Below are positions 1 to 5,580 of a stretch of DNA of 8,319 nt, in pieces. Under the pieces are notes generated by a model. It made no database searches, was not told the origin of the DNA, and saw only the letters and a program-made list of their open reading frames with translations. This stretch comes from a candidate division TA06 bacterium SM23_40. GTDB lineage: Bacteria > LJUI01 > SM1-40. The stretch is from contig LJUI01000146.1 in the NCBI GenBank assembly GCA_001303705.1, positions 1 to 8,319 of the forward strand, read 5' to 3'. Every line of letters begins with the position of its first letter. Position 1 is the stretch's first letter. The position numbers were made by a program, and so were the translations under genes.

Positions 1-1
1 G

Positions 2-448
2 ACTGCGAACGGCTTCGACAATCTCGTGACGACGCAGCTCTCGGCTGTGGCGCTCGCCGCGGCGCGGATCCAGATGGTGGGCTTCCGGGGTGACCAGGCG
101 GAGCGGATCCAGGTTGTGCCGGACCAGATTCTCGGGCCGCCGGATCTCTATGAGACGGCTTACGAGATCATCGCGTCGTCTGGCAAGGTCGATACGGCGG
201 ATAACAACCGTAACGTCCATGAGGGCAAGTACACCTTCATCGAGTGGAACTACCTGCCGGATACCAACAACTGGTTCCTGATGGATTCCACGATGAGGCG
301 CAACATGCTCTTCTGGGTGGATCGGACCCCGCTCGAGTTTGGCATGATCGAGGACTTCGACACCTTCACGGCCAAGTGGCGTGCCTACATGCGCTACGCA
401 TACGCGCACGTCAACTGGCGGTGGATTCTCGGAGCCCAGGTCTCCTAG
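2..448 (+). CDS. Major capsid protein, C-terminal part (5' end outside window)
   Basis: This is the C-terminal 148 residues of a phage major head protein, the subunit that builds the icosahedral shell. The frame is already open at base 2 and reads TANGFDNLVTTQL before the GTG at 26, so that GTG is an internal valine and the true start lies left of the window. The tail of the protein contains a stretch beginning KYTFIEWNYLPDTNNWFLMD, then RRNMLFWVDRTP, then a final aromatic segment WRAYMRYAYAHVNWRWI. I recognise this pattern from the C-terminal region of HK97-fold capsid proteins of environmental phages; the fold assignment is from memory of the family and not from a search. The stop TAG at 446-448 is two bases from the next start. 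Its place at the head of a run of virion genes fits. I am confident that it is a capsid protein and less sure of the subfamily. Confidence 0.85.
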   Translation, partial: TANGFDNLVTTQLSAVALAAARIQMVGFRGDQAERIQVVPDQILGPPDLYETAYEIIASSGKVDTADNNRNVHEGKYTFIEWNYLPDTNNWFLMDSTMRRNMLFWVDRTPLEFGMIEDFDTFTAKWRAYMRYAYAHVNWRWILGAQVS

Positions 449-450
449 CG

Positions 451-639
451 ATGGCGAACAGGTTTCACAACAAGATGCCCAAGCGCAAGGGTGCACCGAC
501 CGGGAAGCCGGAGGGCAGGATCCCGAAGATCGTCGAGAAGACGGCGGCTTGGCCCGGCGTGCCGGGCAAGACGCAGCCCCGGGACCGCTCTGCTGGAGTC
601 AAGAAGGTCAAGCAGTCAATGCGCTCGGAGGGCATCTAG
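451..639 (+). CDS. Small, highly basic protein of unknown function
   Basis: A 62-residue protein starting at ATG 451, two bases after the capsid stop, so probably translated by coupling; only a weak GGAG (431-434) lies upstream. It has ten Lys and six Arg against four acidic residues, a net charge of about +12 ignoring His, and many Pro and Gly, so it is likely extended or disordered in isolation. No cysteine, membrane segment or known domain is visible. Small basic proteins directly after the capsid gene are common in phages and are usually hypothetical. Contact with packaged DNA or with the inner capsid wall is a guess from charge alone. The frame is open further upstream inside the capsid gene, but an extension would run through a confident coding region and ATG 451 is the natural start. 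Confidence 0.7.
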   Translation: MANRFHNKMPKRKGAPTGKPEGRIPKIVEKTAAWPGVPGKTQPRDRSAGVKKVKQSMRSEGI

Positions 640-648
640 ACGGGTAAG

Positions 649-667
649 CGGAGGTGCGATTCCTCCG
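649..667 (+). promoter_or_regulatory. Hairpin sequestering a GGAGG in the 640-716 leader
   Basis: CGGAGG (649-654) pairs perfectly with CCTCCG (662-667) around the seven-base loop TGCGATT. No T-run follows, so it is not a classic intrinsic terminator. The GGAGG is Shine-Dalgarno-like but has no suitable start codon just downstream. The hairpin could mark an RNA processing or stability point between the basic-protein gene and the beta-helix gene; that role is inferred. Stem and loop sizes also mimic a tRNA T-arm, but the remainder of a tRNA is not there. Confidence 0.4.
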
Positions 668-670
668 GGC

Positions 671-688
671 AGCCGCTGGGTCACGGCT
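671..688 (+). promoter_or_regulatory. Second small hairpin in the leader
   Basis: AGCCG (671-675) pairs with CGGCT (684-688) around an eight-base loop. It follows the stronger hairpin at 649-667 and precedes the ribosome binding site at 705-710. Five pairs is weak and the structure may be chance. No promoter boxes could be recognised in this leader. Confidence 0.25.
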
Positions 689-704
689 CATCGGGTGTTC
701 CTAG

Positions 705-710
705 AAGGAG
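705..710 (+). promoter_or_regulatory. Strong ribosome binding site AAGGAG
   Basis: AAGGAG ends six bases before ATG 717 and only three bases before the in-frame GTG 714. The spacing therefore selects ATG 717 as the start of the beta-helix-like gene. This is one of the two strongest ribosome binding sites in the window and fits a highly expressed structural protein. Confidence 0.75.
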
Positions 711-716
711 ATAGTG

Positions 717-1586
717 ATGGGTTTGACACACTACCCGCATGGGGTTGCCAGCTTTGGTATGCCGGTGCTCGGCATGGGCGAGGAGACGATGACGACGGGC
801 AACGTCTTCTTCGTCGACTCGGGTGCGGCAAACGCCTCGGATGGCAATAGGGCGACCTCGCCGGACGCCCCGGCAGCGACGATCGACGGCTGCATCGCGA
901 AATGCACGGCCAACAACGGCGACATCATCTTTGTCATGCCGGGCCATGACGAGAATCCGACCTCCAGCATTACGATGGATATCGCGGGCGTCTGGATCCG
1001 CGGCCTCGGCTGGGGTGCGGATCGGCCCACCGTGACCTTCGGGGCTGCGGCTGCCTGTGTCGCGATGTCGGCTGCGAGCTGCCGGGTCTCGAATATCCGC
1101 TTCGATCTCGGCACGGTGGCTCATGCCACGAGCCAGTTCAACACGATCATCAATGCGGATACCAGTGCGACGAGGCTGGTCGTCAGAAACAACAGGTTTT
1201 TGACTCTTACGACGGATACGGGTACGACGACCGGATTTGAGCTCAATGGCTGTGACCAGATCCAGATCTACAACAATCTGATCTTCGGCAACTTCAGCGC
1301 TGACGCGATCGACAACGATACGGACGAGATCCTCGATGCATTCGTCTTCAACAACATCATCAGGAATACCTCGATCACGGGCGAGTGCTTCGATATGGAT
1401 GCCAATGCGACGGGAATCTTCGTCAGCAACCATTTTGGTGGAGGCTTGAACTACGAAGCCAATGTGACTGGTGGTCTTACCGCTGGAGCTACTGCCATCA
1501 TGTACTCCGACAACTGGATGTGGGACAGCACGGCTGGTGGTGGCAAGAGCGGCGGTATCTTCCCGGTGGCAAGGCTGACATCGTAA
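717..1586 (+). CDS. Beta-helix-like virion (decoration or head-fibre type) protein
   Basis: A 289-residue protein, probably exposed on the particle. It opens with MGLTHYPHGVASFGMPVLG, a short N-terminal pattern (THYP-G-SFG-PVLG) that I recognise from hypothetical structural proteins of many environmental phages and which may anchor the chain to the capsid. From about residue 28 comes GNVFFVDSGAANASDGN, then NNGDIIFVMPGHDEN, followed by repeated hydrophobic strands with Asn or Asp turns (VRNNRF, IQIYNNLIFGN, FVFNNIIRN, FVSNHFGGG). This rhythm is typical of right-handed parallel beta-helix (pectate-lyase-like) repeats, often used in phages for carbohydrate contact. No catalytic residues could be assigned, so I would not call it an enzyme. 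The start is set by the AAGGAG six bases upstream of ATG 717; GTG 714 would add one residue. Confident as a virion protein, moderate on the fold. Confidence 0.7.
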   Translation: MGLTHYPHGVASFGMPVLGMGEETMTTGNVFFVDSGAANASDGNRATSPDAPAATIDGCIAKCTANNGDIIFVMPGHDENPTSSITMDIAGVWIRGLGWGADRPTVTFGAAAACVAMSAASCRVSNIRFDLGTVAHATSQFNTIINADTSATRLVVRNNRFLTLTTDTGTTTGFELNGCDQIQIYNNLIFGNFSADAIDNDTDEILDAFVFNNIIRNTSITGECFDMDANATGIFVSNHFGGGLNYEANVTGGLTAGATAIMYSDNWMWDSTAGGGKSGGIFPVARLTS

Positions 1587-1640
1587 GAGCGTTGATGGCA
1601 CATACTCGAGGAGAGCCTCTGATCGGATTCTTCTAGAAGC
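1587..1640 (+). other. Short leader with 10-base palindrome before the paralogue pair
   Basis: The gap holds CTTCTAGAAG, a perfect ten-base palindrome at 1630-1639, whose right half supplies the Shine-Dalgarno-like AGAAG for the following gene. GAGG and CCTC, separated by AGAG (1608-1619), could form a four-pair hairpin. A 13-codon mini-frame (MAHTRGEPLIGFF, 1594-1635, stop 1634-1636 included within TTC-TAG) is present but has no good ribosome binding site. I see no promoter or terminator that I would defend. Confidence 0.3.
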
Positions 1641-2336
1641 GTGAATCGTATGATAGACAGCGTTCTCATACTCGGCTGTGCAACCAGTACGATTCATCAG
1701 GCTCCCGTCAACAGGCGTCGTACCGAGATCTGGACGGTCGCCTCCTTCATTGAGCTTCATCCGAGAGCAGCGTCGCTGATCAGCCGCTGGTTCGATCTCC
1801 ACCATGAGCCCGAGAAGAAGCATCCGCAGTGGTGGGCCTGGGCGCTCGAGAGGCAGCCAAGCTGCATCTTGATCGAGAAGCGCGATGAGCTGGTAAACTC
1901 GCAGGCGTATCCCATCGATGAGATGAGGAAGAGGTTTGGCAGCTACTTTACGTCTTCCATCTCCTACATGCTGGCCCTGGCGATCGCGCGTCGAGCGAAG
2001 TGGATCGGGATCTATGGTGTCGATATGGCATGCGGCTCTGAATACTACTATCAGCGTGCTTGCTGTGAGTTTCTGATTGGGATAGCGAGGGGCTCAGGCA
2101 TCGAGGTTGAGATCCCTGACGAGTCGTTCTTGCTCAGATCGCGCTGGCTCTATGGATACGATGACGGTCGACCAGTCACGGAGAGTGAAAGGATGATCGA
2201 GGAGATGTCGATCTGGCGTGCCGAGGCGCTGGCTCTTCGTGCGATGATCCCAGAGGAGAATAGGCCGAAGCCGCCGCCGAATGCGGTCAGGTTTGTTGAA
2301 GAGATGCAAGCGCTTAGAAGTGGTATTGATGCGTAG
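1641..2336 (+). CDS. Rossmann/DUF115-like phage protein, copy 1 of a tandem pair
   Basis: A 231-residue protein with an N-terminal strand-turn motif LILGCATST (residues 9-17), resembling the glycine-containing loop of a Rossmann-like nucleotide-binding fold. A conserved core follows: WFDLH (50-54), YFTSSISYMLALAIAR (102-117), WIGIYGVDMACGSEYY (121-136) and SRWLYGYD (167-174). The order 'TSS - small hydrophobic helix - IYGVDM' resembles DUF115/MptE-like proteins and family GT42 sialyltransferases, where the acidic residue after the 'GVD' strand lies near the active site. This resemblance is from memory, so transferase activity is only a hypothesis. GTG 1641 lines up exactly with the start of copy 2. 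ATG 1650 is better spaced from AGAAG (1635-1639) and is a real alternative, giving 228 residues. It overlaps copy 2 by eight bases, implying coupled translation. Confidence 0.75.
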   Translation: MNRMIDSVLILGCATSTIHQAPVNRRRTEIWTVASFIELHPRAASLISRWFDLHHEPEKKHPQWWAWALERQPSCILIEKRDELVNSQAYPIDEMRKRFGSYFTSSISYMLALAIARRAKWIGIYGVDMACGSEYYYQRACCEFLIGIARGSGIEVEIPDESFLLRSRWLYGYDDGRPVTESERMIEEMSIWRAEALALRAMIPEENRPKPPPNAVRFVEEMQALRSGIDA

Positions 2337-3027
2337 AGATGTAAACGACGCTCTGATTATCGGATGTGCGTCGAGCACGGTACGGTCTTCTCCTGTCAGG
2401 AGACCGAACACGGAAATCTGGACCGTGACGTCGTTGATCGATCAGTATCCGAGAGCCGCTCAGTCCGTGGACCTCTGGTTCGATATGCATGAGAAGCCAG
2501 AGGAGAAGCATCCCAAGTGGTGGATATGGGCGCTCGAGAACCAGCCGAGATGTATGCTTCTGAAGCAACGCGATGAGCTGGTGAATTCCAGGGCTTATCC
2601 AGTCGATGAGATCATCTCTCGATTTGGCTTATACTTCACCTCCTCCGTCTCGTACATGCTGGCTCTGGCGATTGCCCGTGGTGCCAGATGGATTGGTCTC
2701 TACGGAATCGATATGGCATGTGGCTCGGAGTATTACCATCAGCGTGCCTGCTGCGAGTATCTGATTGGCCTCGCTGTCGGTAGCGGCATCACGGTCGATA
2801 TCCCAAAGGACTCGGCCCTTCTCAAATCCCGCTGGCTCTACGGCTATGACGAGGATAGGCCGACGACCGAGAATGAGAGGCTCATTGAGGAGATGTCGAT
2901 CTGGAGGGCGGAGGCGTTGGCCCTGAGAAGGCTCGTGCCGGAGGATCAGAGACCTAAGCTGACACAGGCGACGGCGAAGATGATTGAAGAGCTGAATCTT
3001 GAACATGCTTCGGCGGTGTCGAGATGA
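2329..3027 (+). CDS. Rossmann/DUF115-like phage protein, copy 2 of a tandem pair
   Basis: A 232-residue paralogue of the preceding gene. It keeps the same signatures: LIIGCASST (9-17), WFDMH (50-54), YFTSSVSYMLALAIAR (102-117), WIGLYGIDMACGSEYY (121-136), SRWLYGYD (167-174) and IEEMSIWRAEALALR (186-200). The last 30 residues hardly match copy 1. ATG 2329 is chosen because AGAAG (2316-2320) sits eight bases upstream and because the protein then begins level with copy 1; an upstream in-frame ATG at 2281 would add 16 residues from inside the neighbouring gene. The stop overlaps the sulfotransferase-like start by four bases (ATGA). Function is unproven. A nucleotide-sugar-using transferase is possible by resemblance to DUF115/GT42, but a purely structural role cannot be excluded. 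Confidence 0.77.
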   Translation: MRRDVNDALIIGCASSTVRSSPVRRPNTEIWTVTSLIDQYPRAAQSVDLWFDMHEKPEEKHPKWWIWALENQPRCMLLKQRDELVNSRAYPVDEIISRFGLYFTSSVSYMLALAIARGARWIGLYGIDMACGSEYYHQRACCEYLIGLAVGSGITVDIPKDSALLKSRWLYGYDEDRPTTENERLIEEMSIWRAEALALRRLVPEDQRPKLTQATAKMIEELNLEHASAVSR

Positions 3028-3794
3028 GAGATCATATCGTCATAGGACTCGGCACGGGAAGATGCGGGACGAAAACGCTCTCGCGAATTCTGGGCTTCAC
3101 CCACGAGGGTCGTCATCTGCCGTGGATCTATTGTGAGCCGCTCTTCCAGAATGCTCTGTCCTTTGTTCGTGAGCACCGCGGAGATGTGGGATGCTATTGG
3201 CTCAACTACGTCGAGCCGCTTCTTCAAGCTCATCCAGATACGAAGTTTGTCTGTTTGCAACGAGACAAAGAGTCTACGGTCAAGAGTTGGCGGCGTAGGA
3301 TGGTCGGCCGCAAGGAGTTCGGGATCTACGTAATGTACGTCGACCCGACTGGTCGGATCCGCGCTCCGTCTATGTTCCCCGATTACAAGGGTGTCGCTCT
3401 CGATAGGGCTGCTGCTCTCTACTGGGAGACCTATTACGAGAAGGCTCGGAAGCTCGAGGAGCTTTATCCTTCTGCCTTTAGAATCTATCCGATGGACGAG
3501 GTCTTGAATGATAAGCGTGCTCAGAGGAAGATGCTGAAGTTTGCCGGCATGACCAATGCTCCTCGTGTAAAGAAGAGGGAGAATCGTGGGGGTATGCACG
3601 ACTCCGAGTTTGGAAACATGATGGCGGATATCAGTGCCGAGATGATCGAGAAGTATGATCTTCGGCCGGGAGCACGGATGTGCATCAAGCCTCCACTGGG
3701 AAGCCGGCTGGGAGAGCTTGCGGTGAAGAGGGGCGTATCGAAGTCCGTTACCGAGCCGATCATGCTGGAATTCAACAAGGGGCTAATCAAATGA
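3024..3794 (+). CDS. Sulfotransferase-like protein
   Basis: A 256-residue protein with both cofactor motifs of the PAPS-dependent sulfotransferase superfamily. GLGTGRCGTKTL (residues 8-19) matches the N-terminal 5'-phosphosulfate-binding loop that wraps the PAPS phosphate. FVCLQRDKESTVKSW (75-89) matches the strand-helix 3'-phosphate-binding element, with the family's Arg-x7-Ser spacing (R80, S88). Such enzymes move sulfate from PAPS to hydroxyls or amines of sugars, lipids or tyrosine. The length suits a compact single-domain bacterial or phage member. There is no signal peptide or membrane segment, so it should act in the host cytoplasm. The acceptor is unknown. It starts by four-base ATGA overlap with paralogue 2 and ends by the same overlap with the next gene, so all are coupled in one structural operon. 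The C-terminal 50 residues are basic and not recognisable. A P-loop kinase is a less likely alternative because the loop lacks the GxxxxGK[ST] form. Confidence 0.75.
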   Translation: MRDHIVIGLGTGRCGTKTLSRILGFTHEGRHLPWIYCEPLFQNALSFVREHRGDVGCYWLNYVEPLLQAHPDTKFVCLQRDKESTVKSWRRRMVGRKEFGIYVMYVDPTGRIRAPSMFPDYKGVALDRAAALYWETYYEKARKLEELYPSAFRIYPMDEVLNDKRAQRKMLKFAGMTNAPRVKKRENRGGMHDSEFGNMMADISAEMIEKYDLRPGARMCIKPPLGSRLGELAVKRGVSKSVTEPIMLEFNKGLIK

Positions 3795-4576
3795 GGCAAT
3801 ATCTGACGAAGGCGCAGAGGGATGCTTACGAAGAGGACCGGCGAACCTTTCAGGATCAGCTCTCGAATCCTGCTGTGCAGGAGAAGGCTGCCGTCCGGCG
3901 TGAGCTGAGAAAAGTCGAGCAGATCCTCTCGACGCAATCTCCGCCCGAGCTGAAGGGAGCCGATCTCGACAAGGCGGTAAAGGCCGAGAAGGAGCTTCGT
4001 GAGGAGATCGTGCCCAACATGCTCTCGCAGGAAGAAATGCGGAAGAATCCGCCTGGCGCGGTGGGCCGCGAGCGTGCATTCCAGAAGCGCTACAAGGAGA
4101 AGATCCTCGCCTGGAAGAATCTCCGGCGTGCGATCGAGCGCGACTCGGACGACCCCGATCTCTCGAATCTCGAGGTCTATCGTCCAACGGTCTCGCAGCT
4201 CAACATGCAGAACGCCCAGATTCCAGGCAGGGACTACAACTTCCCGAGCGAGCGGTTCCAGGCCAACTACGATCAAGTCAAGTGGAATAAGAGTAATCCT
4301 GAGACGACGATGACGGCTCTACCGGACTCCTATGAGGTGACGAGCACAGAAGATGTTGTGTTGGTCGATCCTGCCACTGACGAGAGTCAGAATCTGCGGG
4401 ATGAGATGCGGGGGATCAAGGCGGAGAATGAGACGCTAAAGAGCAGCGCTGGGCCGGCGAAGCCGATACACAAAAGAGGCAAGATGAGCGCTGAGCAGCG
4501 GAAGATCCAGAGCGAGCGCATGAAAGCGTACCACGCCAGGAAGAGGGCCGAGAAGGCAGCTAAGGAGGTCAGCTAG
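3791..4576 (+). CDS. Charged helix-rich phage protein of unknown function
   Basis: A 261-residue soluble protein, starting at ATG 3791 by four-base overlap with the sulfotransferase-like gene and with AAGGGG (3777-3782) eight bases upstream. Residues 1-120 are rich in Glu, Lys, Arg and Gln with heptad-like spacing, suggesting helices or coiled coil. A central segment has EEMRKNPPGAVG (81-92), ILAWKNLRRAI (105-115) and NAQIPGRDYNFPSE (141-154), which I associate with hypothetical proteins in structural clusters of environmental phages. Residues 195-217 form another short charged helix. The end, from about 223, is strongly basic (MSAEQRKIQSERMKAYHARK at 232-251), which could bind DNA or an acidic partner. 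No enzyme motif is visible. A scaffold, head-completion or DNA-associated role would fit the location, but none can be shown. The stop overlaps the next start by one base. Confidence 0.7.
   Translation: MRQYLTKAQRDAYEEDRRTFQDQLSNPAVQEKAAVRRELRKVEQILSTQSPPELKGADLDKAVKAEKELREEIVPNMLSQEEMRKNPPGAVGRERAFQKRYKEKILAWKNLRRAIERDSDDPDLSNLEVYRPTVSQLNMQNAQIPGRDYNFPSERFQANYDQVKWNKSNPETTMTALPDSYEVTSTEDVVLVDPATDESQNLRDEMRGIKAENETLKSSAGPAKPIHKRGKMSAEQRKIQSERMKAYHARKRAEKAAKEVS
4562..4569 (+). promoter_or_regulatory. Near-perfect Shine-Dalgarno AAGGAGGT
   Basis: AAGGAGGT lies six bases before GTG 4576 and decides that start, which otherwise uses a non-ATG codon overlapping the upstream TAG by one base. It lies inside the end of the preceding gene. 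Such a strong site suggests that the product is made in large amounts, as expected for a multi-copy virion protein. Confidence 0.8.
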
Positions 4577-5580
4577 TGGCATTCCCTTATAACTTTGAGA
4601 GCAATTTCGAGCAGGGAAGCAACGCTGAATGGGATAGTGAGACCGACAACGACAGCGCTCTCGACTTCCCGAGCTACAAGATCTTGGCTGGCGTTGGAGC
4701 CGAGCCTTACATTGGTGCCTATTGCATGAGGCTTGCGATGGGCGGTACCAATGATGCGATACTCAGTGAAGGCGACATCGATATTGCGGCTGGAGCAACG
4801 CGCTACATCCGTTTCGATGTCTACGTAAGCTCCAACTTCGCTGGTGGTGCTACGGATAGCTTCAATCTACTCGAGCTTCAGCAGACAGGCGGCACGGTGG
4901 AGGCGACCTTCGGAGCGAAGGTGACGACAAGCACAAACGTCGTGCAGTTTGGTATCGGTGAGACGGCGCCAACGAGTCTCACACAGGCGATCGCGAAGGG
5001 TGTGTGGAATACGGTAGAGCTGAAAGTCGTCTGTGACTCTGGTGGTAATAACGATGGAACGATCGATCTCTATCTGACGCAGCAGGGCCACAGAACCGCG
5101 ACCGGTGTTGCTGCGACGCAGGTTGGCACGCTTGATCAGGGAGCGATCGGACAAGGTGTGCTGGGTCTTCAGGGAGGTGTCGCGACGACGACTGGCTTCA
5201 TTTTGATCGACAACTTCGCCATGGACGACGGAAGGCTCTATCCAACGCTGAGATTCCCACCAGTCCCTGTGCTCACGAAGTCTAGGCATGTGATTCTCGG
5301 CCAGGGGAAGCTTGGGATCATCAGCCTTCTATCTGGAGGTGCTGCGGACAACGTCCTTCGCGTCTGGGATACGGATGCCGCCGATACGACAAATCAGTCG
5401 AATCTGGTGCTCGAGCTTCGCAACACGGCTGCTTCGCAGACGGTCTTCTCGCAGGAGCCAGTCTACGTGAGACACGGCGCCTACGTGGAGCTCAGCGGTA
5501 CGAATCCGAGGGCGACCGTCAAGGTCGAGCACGGAAACCACTCAGCCGGAGCGATCCGGAGATTGGGGATGGTTGGATGA
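4576..5580 (+). CDS. Two-domain virion protein: jelly-roll (LamG-like) plus decoration-type C-terminal domain
   Basis: A 334-residue protein begun at GTG 4576 behind AAGGAGGT. Residues 1-222 look like a concanavalin-A/LamG-type beta-sandwich: an opening FESNFEQGSNAEW, strands YIRFDVYVSSNF (77-88), FNLLELQQTGG (96-106), WNTVELKVVCD (144-154), and a closing ILIDNFAMDDGRLY (209-222), typical of the last strand in such folds. Residues 235-318 resemble a small beta domain widespread in phage structural proteins: an opening strand up to GQGKLGIISLLSGG (242-255), then NVLRVWDTDAAD, then VYVRHGAYVELSG and ATVKVE. I infer that the C-terminal half attaches to the particle and the N-terminal half is displayed, perhaps binding host glycans. 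Only one Cys pair is visible (C50, C153). No catalytic residues could be assigned. The stop overlaps the next start by four bases (ATGA). Confidence 0.65.
   Translation: MAFPYNFESNFEQGSNAEWDSETDNDSALDFPSYKILAGVGAEPYIGAYCMRLAMGGTNDAILSEGDIDIAAGATRYIRFDVYVSSNFAGGATDSFNLLELQQTGGTVEATFGAKVTTSTNVVQFGIGETAPTSLTQAIAKGVWNTVELKVVCDSGGNNDGTIDLYLTQQGHRTATGVAATQVGTLDQGAIGQGVLGLQGGVATTTGFILIDNFAMDDGRLYPTLRFPPVPVLTKSRHVILGQGKLGIISLLSGGAADNVLRVWDTDAADTTNQSNLVLELRNTAASQTVFSQEPVYVRHGAYVELSGTNPRATVKVEHGNHSAGAIRRLGMVG

Larger units (their letters stand above)
1641..3027 (+). repeat. Tandem gene duplication
   Basis: Two adjacent genes encode proteins of 231 and 232 residues that align without gaps over 231 positions, with about 144 identities (62%) counted by hand. 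DNA identity survives in short runs, for example an 18-base stretch at 2199-2216 repeated at 2887-2904, while most codon third positions differ. This is an old, retained duplication and not a recent assembly echo. Confidence 0.85.

Noticed and set aside
649-667. Intrinsic terminator between 639 and 717
   Set aside because: The stem is good but is followed by GGCAGCCGC with no T-run.
592-674. Possible tRNA: a T-arm-like hairpin (GGAGG-TGCGATT-CCTCC) and an anticodon-like loop with CGG at 626-628
   Set aside because: No D-arm and no full acceptor stem can be formed, the loop has G where T55 is expected, the variable part would be about 14 bases, no CCA follows, and most of it lies inside the basic-protein gene.
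1594-1636. 13-codon mini-frame MAHTRGEPLIGFF as a leader peptide
   Set aside because: It has no good ribosome binding site and no attenuator structure after it; length alone makes chance likely.
681-1823. Long open frame of 380 codons on the minus strand
   Set aside because: It lies opposite the beta-helix gene and the start of paralogue 1. The protein is Arg/Asp/Val-rich, low in pattern and shows no domain; codon bias on the + strand leaves the complementary frame open.
2946-3599. Minus-strand open frame of 217 codons
   Set aside because: It is opposite the sulfotransferase-like gene, with no recognisable motif and no sensible ribosome binding site.
3024-3794. P-loop kinase reading of the sulfotransferase-like gene
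   Set aside because: The loop GTGRCGTKTL lacks the GxxxxGK[ST] form, and the R-x7-S element at residues 80-88 fits sulfotransferases better.
3521-4276. Minus-strand open frame of 251 codons
   Set aside because: It covers the boundary of two confident + strand genes; its leucine-rich reading is the complement of the Glu/Lys/Arg-rich helices.
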